Shown here piece by piece: positions 11,010 through 23,100 of a DNA stretch of 64,000 nucleotides. The notes under the pieces are model-generated. The model saw nothing but the letters and a program-made list of their open reading frames with translations, had not been told where the DNA came from and searched no databases. Position 1 is the first letter of the stretch. Each line of letters opens with the position of its first letter. A program made the position numbers and the translations under genes. The stretch is from Verticillium longisporum (Eukaryota; Ascomycota; Sordariomycetes; Glomerellales; Plectosphaerellaceae). The DNA lies in NCBI GenBank assembly GCA_019188255.1, contig JAETXT010000016.1:992001-1056000 (forward strand). Direction: 5' to 3'.

Positions 11010-12281
11010 ATGAAGAACACCGCCGTTCTCAGCGCTGCTGCCCTCCTCGTCCTCAGGGGCGTCCAAGCCCAGGACCTCCCCGCGTGCGGCGTAAGCATCC
11101 ATCAAGCTCGTCACTAGAGCCCGACTATGGCTGACACGCAGTGAAATAGCAAACGTGCGTCAATAACATGCTCGGACTTGCGGCTGAACTCGGATGTGGC
11201 GACGTCCAAGGATCTGAGCGGGAAGCCTGCCTGTGCCGTAACCCCAACTTCCTGTACGGTATCAACGACTGCTCTACTGCCGTCTGCGCCGAGGACACCG
11301 AGGCCGCCGCGGCCGCCGTCCGTTACGGCCTTTCCTACTGCGCTGGTGAGATTCCACTGTGAGAGTACTCTGTCATGAAGAATAGTGTGCTGACCTGTTT
11401 CAACAGACCGTGGTGTCACTGTTGAGCCCGTCCCCGCTGGTACTGTCACCGAGGCCACCAACACTGAGACTGTCACTGCCACTGGCACTGGTGGCGGCGC
11501 CGTGAGTGAGCTCCTATGAAACTACATATAACATTTGCTAACAATTGCTCAGAACGGCGGAGCTGTTCCCATTGTTACGACCATCGTTTCCGATGGCACT
11601 ACTCTAGTCTCCACCATTGGTACCGGCACCGTCACGGGCACCGCCGGCGGTGGAGCCGTTGTTCCCATTGTCACGACCATCGTTTCGGACGGTACTACCC
11701 TGACCTCTACCGTTGGTACTAGCACCATCACAGGCACTGCCGGCAGCGGAGACGATGACAGCAACACTGCTGTCGTCTCCACCTTCACCACTGTTATCAC
11801 CAGCGGTGACAACACTATCACATCGACCGGCGTGACCACTATCGGAATCAACGGCGTCTCTGGTGCCTCGCAGCTTCCTGTGACCACTGTCGCCGTGCCC
11901 GTCGTGACCACCATCACCAGCGGCGACGACACTATCACCTCTACGATTGGCACTACCTCGGTTGTCTCCACCCTCACCGGCTCTGCTCTGACTTCCGCTC
12001 TTGAGAGCCAGGCTTCCGATGCCGCCAGCACTGGTGGCGATGACAGCAACACTGCTTCGGGCCCCGCTACTACCACGGACAGTGGTTCATCCTCCGAGTC
12101 CCAGTCTGGTGATGCTGCCACTTCCTCCACCACTGGTGGCGGTAACGACTCGGTAAGCCCTCTATTCGTGACTCAGGTGTCGTCTACAGGAGGACTAACA
12201 TGTAAACAGGCCGGCATGTCCCTCACCGCTCCTGCCTTTGGCCTCTTGGCCGCCATGGGTGTCGCTGCCATCCTCTTCTAA
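11010..12281 (+). CDS. CFEM-domain GPI-anchored cell-surface protein
   Basis: Five exons (11010-11090, 11150-11345, 11407-11501, 11553-12152, 12210-12281) encode 347 aa. A signal peptide (residues 1-20) is followed by a CFEM domain at about 22-92. It has eight cysteines, in the order PAC-G-QTC, LGC, ACLC, DCSTAVC and YCA. A long Ser/Thr/Gly-rich stalk follows, starting with two 32-residue repeats (DNA period 96 bp, from 11565 and 11661) and two more divergent copies. The end is a hydrophobic GPI-attachment tail with a small-residue site. CFEM proteins sit in the wall or membrane; some bind haem for iron uptake or act in adhesion or virulence. The residue three before the ACLC cysteine pair is Arg, not the Asp that ligands haem iron in Rbt5/Csa2-type proteins, so haem binding is doubtful. 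The last intron (57 nt) is a multiple of three without stops. Intron 3 has a perfect GCTAAC branch site. Confidence 0.9.
11565..11755 (+). repeat. Two tandem 96-bp coding repeats in CFEM stalk
   Basis: Units starting at 11565 and 11661 both encode PIVTTIVSDGTTL plus STxGTxTxTGTAG. They differ mainly at third codon positions, so the protein repeat is under constraint. Further downstream the pattern decays into TTVITSGDNTITST and TTITSGDDTITST copies. Confidence 0.85.
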
Positions 12282-13010
12282 AAGCACCAACCCGGAGTGA
12301 AAGTCGGTGATTCCATCAGCACATTCGATATTTAAAATACCCCCCTGCGTCAAATTCTCGGTTTTCGACCTCACACCTTCGATCGATATCATGTCATAGT
12401 CTTGACTGGACTACAGCCACAACAAATGAACGTCGGTCAGAATCGAAGGCACCACGAATCGCAATTGAGGTGAACGGTAACGGAACTACCGAGGCGCCGC
12501 AGGCTTTCTTTCTTTCCTTTTCAGGCCCCAAGGAGGTGAAATGGTTCATCTTGTTCTTTTTTAATGGATTGCTTGGTGTTGGACTTGAGCGTAATGGAAT
12601 GGCGTGTTGATGATGGTTATTGGCAGACCTTTAAGGGCATGTGCTGAGGCTCGAGACCAGTGAAAAGGGGTGGGACCGAAGGTTGGTTGACCTCTTGCCT
12701 TTGTTGTCGAAATTCGGACGAAACCATGATAAATGAATGTATGTACAAATGTAGAAACATTGCAACGCCGCAGACATTGTTCTACAACTCAAACGTGTTG
12801 AGCATTCAAATAGTCGTGCTGGTAAAGGACTACCTACTAACCGATATTGTTTATGTCTGCATATACGCACCTTGGTGACTATGTGTTTGCGAATCATCAC
12901 GCGCGGTGTATGCTGTGCAAGTGCAGCTCATGTATATGACACGGGAATTGTGGCGAGGAGGGAACGAGAATTAGGCTAGAGGCATACAACTATACAAATG
13001 TCATTCCTTC
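12282..13010. other. Intergenic between convergent CFEM and BCD1
   Basis: This 729-bp stretch holds the 3' ends of two convergent genes. No open frame with recognisable content is present. It is AT-richer than the flanking genes and presumably contains both polyadenylation regions. Confidence 0.6.
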
Positions 13011-14631
13011 CTATATCCGACCCAAACTAGCCAGCTTTCTCGCGATACTCGCGTTGATAGTCGCATCATCCTCGCCGTCACTGTCATCAGAGCCTGAGCT
13101 GCTTGTGGCGTCGACCTCGTCCTCGTCATCATCGTCCCCAAGGCTCTCCTCGGCTACTATCTCCATCAAATTGCCGGTGCCGCCCTGGCCGGAGCCAGCA
13201 TCGTCGTTGTCGTCGTCATCGCTGGCCACCTCGCCGTCCTCGAGCCGACGGCGGGGTTTCTTCTTGCCCTTCTGGTCCTGTGGGCGTCTGGACTGGTTGG
13301 CTGCGTCGCGCTTGCGCTTCTGCGCGGCGCCGGCGGGGTCGCGTTTCGGCGTCAGGGCAAAGGCGGAGGGCAGCGCCGCGTCGGCTGGGAGGGCGTAGAT
13401 GGTGGGGAACTCGAGGACGGTGGTGTCGCGCAGGGCTTCGGCGAGGGACGTTGTCGGGTCGAGGGCGTGGACGGGGACCTTGGCTTCGGAGCTGGGTGCG
13501 GCGGCGAAGGGGCTGCGGACGGGGGAGATGAAGAAGCGGTACTTGTCCTTGGGCATGTCCTCGGGTTCCGGGGCCGCCAACTTGAAGTGTGTCGCGCCGG
13601 CGTAGGGTTTCCAGGCCGGGTGCGGGTGAGGTTGGAGGACGTAGTGGCCCGGAAGCCAGGTGCCTGTCGACGGGTCCTGGGACTGTGTGGCGGCTTGCGG
13701 GGGGCTGTTTGGGTCGGGACTTGGGCTTGGTCGAAGGGTCGGCGGCCACGTCAAAGGGGCTTCGCTGCTGTTGCTCTTCCTTTCTGCGCATGGCGTTGAG
13801 ATGGGCCCTGTGGCCGTGGCCGAACGCCGAGTAGAGGGGCGCATTGTCCATGGCCTTGCCCAGGAAGCGCGTCGTCGGAATCTTGTTCCGCCCGGCGTGT
13901 TCGTCGTGCTCCTCTTCGCTGCTGCTGTTGTCGGCATTGTCGTCTGCCCCGACCTCGACCTTGCTGTCCGCCTCCTTGGCCTCGCCAGGCTCGAGCAGCA
14001 GCCACTCGACCTGCCAGTGTATGCGGCCCGACGCCTTGTGCACGTTTGTCCCGTTCTCCTTCTGCCTCGACATGCCCGTCGGGGCGCGTCGCACATGGAT
14101 GCCAAACGTCGCGAGCCGTCGCCGCATCTGCTTTGACAAGTCCGGCCGCACGCCGCCGCCTGCTGCTCCTGGTCCTGGCCCTGCTCCATCTCTGCCGCCG
14201 TTCCGCAGCACCTCGGTGACGAGCACCTTCTTCTTCGACCCGTCCTTCTGGCGGCGCCACTGCACGCTGCGAATCTCGACGGGCCGCAGCTCGTCCTCGG
14301 CGAGCAGGCGGCGCTCCTCGACAATCTCGCGCTCGGCGCGCTGCACGGCGCGCTCGATGCCGTGCAGAAAGTTGTAGTCGTGGTCGACGCCGGCCGGGGT
14401 CCGCAGCTGGGCGCGCGGCACGTAGGCCGTCGCGTCGCGGATGCCGCTGCACGAGGACCAGGCCTTGTGGCGGCGCGTGCAGGGGAGCGAGCACGTCCGC
14501 GTGTCGCAGGCCGGGCACTTGTACTTGGGCGGCTGGATGTGGCAGATGGCGCAGAGCGTCGTCAGGAGAGGATCGTTCGACGACGAGGTCGAGGCGGCGC
14601 CAGAGGGACCGGCGGCCGGTGTCGTGGCCAT
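13011..14631 (-). CDS. BCD1: Box C/D snoRNP assembly factor, zf-HIT protein (frameshifted in this sequence)
   Basis: This minus-strand gene encodes about 539 aa once one frame change is allowed for. The N-terminus has a zf-HIT zinc finger at about residues 20-60: LCAIC, CPACDTRTC, then SLPCTRRHKAWSSC. The central part has RRLATFGIHVRRAP and WQVEWLLLEPG. The C-terminal half contains STGTWLPGHYVLQPHPHPAWK, the conserved LAEALRDTTVLEFPTIYALP end and a long acidic, Lys-rich tail. Bcd1 is needed for box C/D snoRNA accumulation and snoRNP assembly in the nucleus. The reading frame switches near 13699-13718 and needs one base fewer; the G6 run at 13699-13704 is the simplest site. A 67-nt intron at 13683-13749 with a poor GTGGCC donor would also restore the frame. 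The start at 14631 is the ATG that opens the finger-containing frame. Confidence 0.85.
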
Positions 14632-15485
14632 GCTGGATGCCGTTTTCGCGGGAAGGGGGAGGGGAGAGCGAAGGACCTGAGGTGGGCAAGCACCCGAGGG
14701 GTTAACGTCGAAGAGAGCGTTGGCTAATGATGCAGTGGAAACAATCGATGTCGGGTTGGAATCAAGAGGGTTGAAAATGCACGGGATCAAGTTGCAAAAG
14801 GTCGAACACAAGGAGCTCGCAACTTTTTGTCTTATCGCACTGCTCAACCTGATGGTCTCTCTCTTATCGGCTAGTGCCTTGGCGGATGACGCATGGTCGG
14901 TGGCCCAAGTGAAAGCCATGGATGCTGCCGCCCCGAGGCATCCCAGAGGTTTCAAAGACGAGACGGAATCAGACATCAGTCACGTACATCAGTCACGTTG
15001 GGTGAAGAAAGCGTCTAGTGTCATCTTCAAGATATAGATTCAAGACCAAGGAGTGACGTCAAGTCCAACTAATCAGAACACCGACAGACCAACCACCTGA
15101 GCCCTACAAATCGTGATACAGCAGACAAAGAGCGGCCCACTCGTCCTCAAGGCACTGTGAAAGACATCTTGACCAAGAAACGAGACATGTTTGAAAGCAC
15201 AAATAAGAGGGTAGAATTAGCAAAGCTTCCAACGCCAGGACAAAACAACGTGACGCTGTCCAGAACCGCCATCAGTGTGGACAGCCAGACGGAGAGAGAG
15301 ATGAATAAGGATAAAAACAAAGAGGTATAGATGGGGCAACAAGAGGGACGAAAAATGAGCTTTTATGCGCGAAATTGGACACTTGCGGTCCAGAACCCCC
15401 GGGGAACGAAACGAAAAGGCCCCCGGGCCGAGTAAACCTCTCCCACTCTAATGTCGTTCGTAATAGCAAACCCTCGCCAGGTTCG
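14632..15485. other. Intergenic upstream of BCD1 and 3' of DENN gene
   Basis: This 854-bp stretch between two minus-strand genes holds the BCD1 promoter and the DENN gene 3' region. No supported gene or notable repeat was seen. Confidence 0.6.
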
Positions 15486-18315
15486 TCAATCGGCGGGGCC
15501 GGTCTCGTCTTTAGCGCGAGCCCCCAGAGCGCTGATGCGAGCCCCAGATGGCCTGTGGATGAGGCTGCTGGCGTGCTTGCCGACAAGGCCGTGCTCCTGA
15601 GGCGCCGTGTCCGACTCGCTGCGACCCTCCTCGAGGTCCTCGCCGTCATCCTCGACAATCTTTGTGGGGATGTCTTGGTGGATCATGTACTGCTGGCTCG
15701 ACCGCTCGGGCGTCGTCGCCGTCGAGGCGAACGACATGGCCGTGCTGCTGCGGTTCGGCACCAGATCGGGCGTCGGCGGGATGCTCGACGTGCGACCCGA
15801 GGCAGGCTGCAGGAGGCTGTCGTCGCCGAGCTCCGACGCTGTGGCGTTGGAGTGGCTGTCGTGGCCGTCATCGCTGGCCGCCACCGACAGGTTGCTGTGC
15901 CTGCGGTGGGCGGCGGCGAGGCGGGCACGCTCGTCGAGCTCGGCATCTTGCGCCAGAGACAGACCCTCGACGGCAGCTTGGCACTGCTCTGCAATGTTGC
16001 GGATGATGTGCGCAATGGCATCCGTCTTGTCCTTCAGGTGACGATCAGCCACGTCGATGAAGCTGGACGAAGACATTCTCTTGTTGGCGCGGGCAGCGCT
16101 CCTCAGGTTGTTCTCGGCCTCAGGCGAAAGGCGCTCGCTGGGCACCTCGCCCTGCCGGAGTTCGACGTCCTCGTCGTTCTCGAAACCGTCCTCGAGCTCC
16201 GACGTGATCTCCTCGGGCTTCGTCAGCGAGCGGACGAGGTGCTCCATGTGGTGGCTCTGGCCGCCAATGAGACTGCGGAGGTGAAGGACCACCCTGCGAG
16301 CCTCGTCACGCTGTCGCAGGATTGTCATGTTGGTGTGCTGGAGCGCGGAAAGCTCCTTCTTGTTGCGCTTGCGCTCGCGCTCGAGCTCCTCGGCAATCTC
16401 CTGCTGGAGAACCAGGGCCTCGAGAGCGTCATCACGCTGCTTCTCCGTGCCGGCGAGACGAACAGAGAGGCGAGCATTATCATCCTTCTGCTGATCGATG
16501 AGACCGCCGAGCCTGCGGTTCTCCCTCTTGTGGTTCTCAATCTTGGTCTTGAGATCTTGCGTCTCCTTGGTGAGCTGTTCAGCAAAGGCCTGGAACTTGA
16601 GGAACTGCTGCTTCCAGCTCTCCAGTTCCTCCACAAGGTAGTTGTTGCGCTTGGAGACCTTGCTGAGCTCCGTGTCCATGCGGCCCTTGAGGTTGATGAA
16701 GTCTTGCCACGCCTCGAGAGCGTCGCGAGAGTATTGGTTCCTCTCACGGACAATCTCGTTGAGGTGCCTCATCGAAACCTTGGTCATCAGCGGCTTCTTC
16801 ACAGCGCCACCAAAGACCGCCTTGAGGCCGGTGTTGCGGCCCATCTTTTCACAGACGTGGTCCATGACGGACATGACAGCATCCTGGCTCCACCACTCGG
16901 GGTCCTGGATGGACTCGACTTCACCGCGCATGACGATGATCTGGCCGGCGGGGATGAGCTTGCCTCCACCGTAGGCGGAGCGGAGATGCTGGGGCACACC
17001 AGACGGGGTGACATCGCCATTGAGGGACTGGGTCAGGCGGGTGACGAATTTGTTGCGCTGACCGGGGCTCAGCGCGGTAGGCGGGCTCGAGGTGAGGACA
17101 AAGTTGCGGTCGAGGTCGACGACCAGAGCGTCAGTGGGCGCCGTGAAAAGCGACCTGCACTCGGCAGTGATGCCCAGGATGTAGGGGCCCGGTTCCTGAA
17201 CGAGCTCCTTGGCGTGACGAGCGTGAACGACGGGGACGTAGAGACCGCTCCACTCGTAGACACGGACGCAGTAGCGGACCGTCTCGGCGGCCATGGTCAG
17301 CATGGCCGGGTAGTGGCTCACAAAGATGATGCGGCGGGTGGGGAGATGGCGGCCTCAATGACGCCGACAATGTTGGGGATCGAGAGACAGCAGAACAGGG
17401 GCCACATGGCGAAGTTCTGGAAGCCGGTAGGAGAAGAGGGGAACTGGTAGCACAAGGCGTAGTCCTTCATGTCGATGCGGACGAGGTCGTTGAGCCTTGG
17501 GGCGGGGAAGCTGAGAATGCGGGAGACCTCCTCGGCGTGGAACAGGTTGGTGGCCTTGTTCCAGTGAATCCACATGCCCCGAAGATAGTCGCCCAACAGA
17601 TTGTACAGCGGGTAGCGGGAAAGGAAGGACAGGCAGTAGGGGATCCAGTACGTCTCGTCGGGGTTGTCGTAGAAGTCGGACTCGGTCCTCTTCCTCAGGT
17701 CACGAATCGTCTCGGCCCTCTTCTCGTCGGCGCGGGACCACACGCGGAGACTGATGCCGTAGAGGGTGTGGGACGAGTCCTGCTGCAGAACGAACGCGTG
17801 GTGGACGCAGTGAGGCTGGCTGCGACCAGTGCAAATCTCAACATCGTGAGGGAAGCACGCCTGGGACGGGAGAGGTCAGCACAACGTTACCGCCACTCAA
17901 AGGGGGAGCCAACAGGTCCAACTCACCCGCATTGCAGCGTGCAGGGCCCTGGCAATCTCGTTGTCTTGCTCAAGCCTGGGGCTGCTGCCCAGAATCTCAG
18001 GGAGCCAGAATTGGCCGACGGCACCCTTCATGTGGCCAATCTTGCCCTGGGCGGGCGCAGGTGCCTTGACCCATTGCGAGGGCTCTCGGCCGACACCGCA
18101 GACCATGTAGGCATGGGTCAGTGTCTTGGGGTGCGCTGCTGGGTCTTGACGTTGAGGGTGGAAGGAATCGGCTGGGTGATGCGAGAGTGAAGAGAAGAGG
18201 TGCGGCTGGGGATGATGAGGTTGTTGTCGCCTTGGTCCCGGGTGGTGGGACGGCCCTCGCGATCCCCGGTGCGAGGGCGCGTGAAGGACGAGTGAGCATG
18301 CAGAGAGGGAGCCAT
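15486..18315 (-). CDS. DENN-domain protein with coiled coil (two frameshifts in this sequence)
   Basis: Two exons (17927-18315 and 15486-17860, intron 17861-17926) encode about 921 aa if two single missing bases are allowed for. An upstream-DENN part opens with THAYMVCGVGREPSQWVK and includes HHAFVLQQDSSHTLYGI. The central DENN core has AMWPLFCCLSIPNIVGVIEAA, RRIIFVSHYPAMLTMAAE, VYEWSGLYVPV and GPYILGI. A long coiled coil (about residues 545-710) and a Ser-rich acidic tail follow. DENN proteins are Rab GDP/GTP exchange factors acting in membrane traffic and polarity; the target here is unknown and no yeast orthologue is assigned. Frame breaks are near 18145 (joining STLNVK to PAAHPKTLTHAY) and at the run 17340-17343 (joining VIEAAISP to RRIIFVSH). 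Codon bias produces a 691-codon open frame on the opposite strand, which is not a gene. Confidence 0.85.
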
Positions 18316-19717
18316 TGCGCGTGATGGATGCCTCTGGTTCTGTCGTTGCAGCGTGGGTTTTTGGGCGAGGGGATAGAGCGAGCTCCTAAATCTCGCAACA
18401 AAGCAGAGCAGGCGAAGAGGCTCTGAAGCTGTGCAGAAGTCTGGAAAGCTTGCGGGAGCTTGAGCTGTTTTAGTTGTCCATTCGAAGGTCTGCACAGCAG
18501 CGAGTGATGCGAGGTTCTGGGCGTTCGGTTCGTCGCGTCTCTTGTCGTCTCGTCCGGTCTTGTCGTTTCGTCTCTTCTTGACGAGTGCTCGTGGACAGTC
18601 CGCAACAGACTGGCTGCTTGGTGACGGCTGGTGCGGGGGGGGAGGGTAGGAGAGTGAAAAGGAAAGACGCTGGCTAAGAGGAACAAGAGCCACAGAGGTT
18701 TTGGAACGGGCACCCAGAAAGGGGGGAAAGGCGACTCCAAAAAGAGGCGATTGGGGGGGGGGTGGGCGGTCCGTGTGGATGGATGGAATGGGTGGAATGA
18801 ATGGATGGGGCGGCCAGGGGTGAGGGATGAGCATTCGAGCAGAGAGCTCGAAGATCGTTGCAGCGAGACGAGAAACGAGAGACGAGAGACGGGTACCATG
18901 TAACGACTCGTGGTTCAACAGACAGCCAGAGAGCCGTGGCGGATTGGGGGGACGAGCAGTCGGAGAAGCAAGCTCAATCCATCGTCGCAGTCGCGACACG
19001 AAAAAGGGAGAGACAATTTCCCACCAGGTCCGCCGGCCCGTCATTGGTTCGTTTAAGCTGGCAGGCGTGGAGCCAAATCTTGAAGGGACCAGGGGCCCGG
19101 CGAGGGGGACACACCAGTGGCATTGGAGCCCATGGTGCCGTGATGCCCTGCTTGCCTGGTGGCTGCCAGCAGCCTACCTTGGCCGGCGACGGCTTCGAGG
19201 GTTCAGTGCTTCAGCGTGCCCCCAAGTGCCCCGAGTGCCCCAAGCTCACCCGCCAGGCCCACGCGGTGCGCCAACGCCGCCGTGCTGATCGCTAGCCCCG
19301 TTCGTTCCTGAGGCAGGGGTCCGATACGGGTCGCGTCCGACGAAGGGCACTTCACACAGTCTCCCTGTACTGATCACTGGCGGCATCACACCGTGTTCGT
19401 ATCAGATCTACTCTGCACAATGCACAGGCCATGCACAGTGCTTTAGCGTGGTATCAGACCTCCTGGGGACAGGAAGGCGGCCGACGATGGGCCCCTTCCC
19501 ACTTGGCCCCCTGAAAGGTATTGGGCATGACGCTGTCATCGCTCAATTTCTCGAACCCTGGCTCTCTCGTTTCCGACCTTGCGTTGCGACGAATGCTACT
19601 GCTGTTCGTTTGCGTCTGTTTCTTGCCTTTGTGCTTGCTCCCTTGCAGTCTTTCGTGCAACAGACAAAGGATCGCCCTGCCGTGTTTGTTGTTGTTGGGC
19701 ATAGGGAATGCCGCAGC

Positions 19718-19735
19718 GCTGCTGCTGCTGCTGCT
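19718..19735. repeat. (GCT)6 microsatellite
   Basis: Six uninterrupted GCT triplets lie in non-coding DNA. Confidence 0.85.
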
Positions 19736-20117
19736 CCTGCCTCGTCCTCACCATCCCCCCTTCGAGGATCCATCCAGTCCATGACTTTGACCGCTCCCCT
19801 CAGCCACTTGTCAGTTCGACCTGTCGTGCATGCTCTTTTCTTTTTTAGCGTCTCAAGGCCAGACCAGGCCACACGTGTCATGGCAAGGCAGAGAGCCCCG
19901 GCACCAGCCGGTCTTTGTTGGGTAGTGCACCTGATGAAACACAGCGGCACTGCCTTACAGCTAGTGCTATACGCCACTCTTCGGGGGTTATGCGCATCTG
20001 GCGTGGAAAACATCCGTTTCTTGCTCAGTCCCTTCCCGTCAACACATCGTCGCGCTGGCTTCGATGCTGCTGTAAAACGAACAAACGAACAGGCAAACAG
20101 ATGGGGCCAAGATGCTC

Positions 20118-20141
20118 GACTGACTGACTGACTGACTGACT
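20118..20141. repeat. (GACT)6 microsatellite
   Basis: Six perfect tetranucleotide copies lie in the gene-poor region. This is a likely polymorphic locus. Confidence 0.9.
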
Positions 20142-23100
20142 GGCGGGCTGACCCCTGACGCCACCGGTCGGCGACATTTTGTCCAGCCGACGCCCGGGGT
20201 CATCCTCTTGGAGTGCAGGAAACGAACATGACTACACTGGCACTAGCAGCGGGGCCTCTCCTCAAATCCAACTAAGCATCTGGCGATACCTGTCTGCAGC
20301 GTGCAGAAATAGCCCGAGCTCGCGCTTTCCATGACGGGATGACTTGCTCTCACAAGGTGCTTCCATGTTGTGCACAAGCCTCCTCCTTCCCCTCGCCTCC
20401 ACGCCCATGCCTCATGCACGCTCGGACCCGTGCTCAGGCGATATGCCAGCTCTCTCTCTCTTTCTCTCTCTCTCCGTGTCTGTCACCTTGCACGGAGAAA
20501 AAGACTCTCACTCGCGGCATCATGGCCCGCTCTGCGTGATGTCGCGCTCCTGTTGACGTCGGGTAACCTAGGCTGCTCTGATGGCGACATAGGGAGACAG
20601 TGGGAGAGAAAGGGGTATCGTTGCTCCGATCAACACAGGAACGCCGCATGTTTGTCCAGCACATACATATACACATGCATGTACATATGTGTTTCGGGCT
20701 CAATGCATGCACCTGGATCGATGCGAGCCATGATGACCCGCCGATGCCGCTCCCAAGCACCTGGCACCCATCGGCTTTCGACCACGCGTAACGGCGTTTT
20801 ACCAGAGGGTCCGTTGTCGCAGGCAGCGGGGGTAGCTCTTGGTTCGCGGGCAGGCGGCGTTACGGCCCTTTCGCTGGCAGCCATCCCCCCCCTTTGACCA
20901 GCAGCGACGGCGTCGGAGGCAAAACATTGCAGATGGCGCGCCACGTTAGTCGTAGATCCTGCACCACAAATGATCGACATGCTCTGGCGTTGGCGTGGTC
21001 GTGTCGAGCTAAAAGAGAAAAAAAAATATGATGTGCAGTGGCAAGGAACGTCAGAGCTGTCGCTGCTGATCGATGTGTCGAGACCACGCTGCAGTAGGGC
21101 ACAATGCGAAGCTGAAGACAATGCATTGTCCTCTCATTGTCCTCTATTCTCTTTGATGGAAACGCATAGCCGATCTGTTGGGAGAACTACGGCGGAGCTA
21201 ACTTTTACTGAGTCCAAGATCAACATGCTCTCTCCACCACGACCAACATCAGGTTTCCCCTTCTCCAGTAATTTCTCCGGACTGATCTTGATTTTCTTGC
21301 CACATCGGGACCTTTCTGGATGACTTCAAGGCGGCTTTGTGCCGATAAGTTCGCAATCATGTCGTCTCATACGGAGCCTATGAAAGTCGGGGCCGCCCAC
21401 TCGACTGCTCGTTATGCTCGTAGTTGCAACGAAAAAACACCAAAAATGAGCAGGCTTGAGAGAGAAATAACATGGCATAGTTGCACGTTCGTTGGATGAT
21501 TACCAAAATCCGCTCTGTACCTCCTTCAGAAGGCGCAAGTGTATGTGGTTGACGGTGGTCCATCTTATGAATATCGCTTACCGTCAAAGCTACTCTGAGG
21601 ACCACGCGGTACGATGCGGAAGTTCCACAAGGCCCTTGCAAACAGGCAAACGGCACAAATCTGGATACTAGATTTGCGAATCTACCGGATGACATGCACG
21701 AGCTCTTTGAGTTATATTGACAGGCACATACCCAGCTTGTTTTGACGCTTGTAAACATTACAGCAAAAGAAACGACATGCTAAGTATTGTGGATCGGGAG
21801 ACGACGGGATGGTCACCATCGTGCTGGGAGAACACATGTGCTTTAAAGAGTCAACTCTATCATGGATTTTGGGCGGCAGAGGTGGACAAGTTCTTGGAGC
21901 CGAGGCCACATGAGCCGAATATGGAGAGGATTATGCAGAAGCGCTTCGGTGCTCTCTGAACCTGTCTAAGAATCATTCCCTCGGCGAGTCGTCATCCGCC
22001 AACATATTCCATGTTGCTGCTTGAGCCAGGTCATAGCTCACTGTTATGTGAAAGCAACGAGCCTTCATGCTCTCAACATAGAACACAGCGCTGACTCTCA
22101 CTTCATGCCATTCACGAGCGGATTCTCCCAGTGCCCGGCCATCATGCATCGCATAGTATAGTTTGGTGGACATAGGAGTGCCTCGCGCATGTCCTGTGGC
22201 ATGTCATTCTGATATAGGAACCAACCACGTGTCTGCACAGGTCTGCACAGGTTCACAAGCTGCCTCGACCGGTGGCCCATCAACTTGAAGTGTTGTTTGG
22301 TCTGACGGGTTTGCCAGCAACCGGGGCAATGTTTGCACAGGCGTTACCGGATGATTGCGTAGTTGTGTGCTCGCTCGTGAACCGCTTCTTTGAGGTATCT
22401 AAGTAGGTACCTTATGCAGTGCAGGCTGGGCCGGCCGTGATCGTGATTGGTGGACGAGGCTACTTCAAGACTCACTTGATAATCTGGAGTTCAGGCAGGC
22501 CAGGCGCACTATCTCACCATTGGATGACGAACATCGGTTGATGACTGTACTCGCAAGTAACGACAAGCAGATGGTCCGTTCATGTTCGACCATGGTAAAC
22601 TTAATACCGGATAAGAGTTTCACTCCCTGGTGCACAAGGAGCGCTGGCCAAGGCGCAGGACCACAGTTGGAGTGCTAGATGTCGACAAGGACAAACCCAC
22701 TGGAGAAAGAACTGGTCGAAAAGCACATCGCCACTTTGAATACATCAGATGATTTTCCAGCAGGTTGGCGGAGAGCTTTCTCGCAGTGGCGATCGTGGCG
22801 TCACTGGCTAAGGAGCGGAAGGCTAGGTTATTGCTCAGTAGACAGTGTGGGTTGACTAAAGAGCCAGTGGACAGCGGACTTCGCTCGCGGTGTATTCGGG
22901 GCGCACGACTGAGAGGGCTTGTGAACAAGAAATGAGAGAGCAGCCATTCTGTCTACTCATCCTAGTTGATCGGCCCCAATGTTCTAGTTCCAGCGATCCG
23001 GCAGATGGGACGTGAAGACACCTATCGCGTGAACCTCGGTCGCATTTCGGGCCAGGTCGAATATTTGATAGCAGAGCATTCGACGGCGACAGTGATTGCA

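Noticed and set aside
11010..12281. CFEM gene, AA11 LPMO and CAP20 as a virulence or secretion cluster
   Set aside because: They are 14-38 kb apart with housekeeping genes between them, and no shared promoter motif was seen.
15375..17450. 691-codon open frame on the + strand
   Set aside because: It is exactly antisense to the DENN gene. The protein is Leu/Val/Arg-rich with no domain and mirrors the GC-rich third codon positions of the real gene.
19448..20131. 227-codon frame in the gene-poor region
   Set aside because: It starts with GTG, has low-complexity composition driven by a GCT repeat, and shows no domain or splice context.
20650..20695. ACATACATATACACATGCATGTACATATG-type alternating tract as an inverted-repeat element
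   Set aside because: It is only an imperfect palindrome arising from alternating purine/pyrimidine low complexity, without defined arms.
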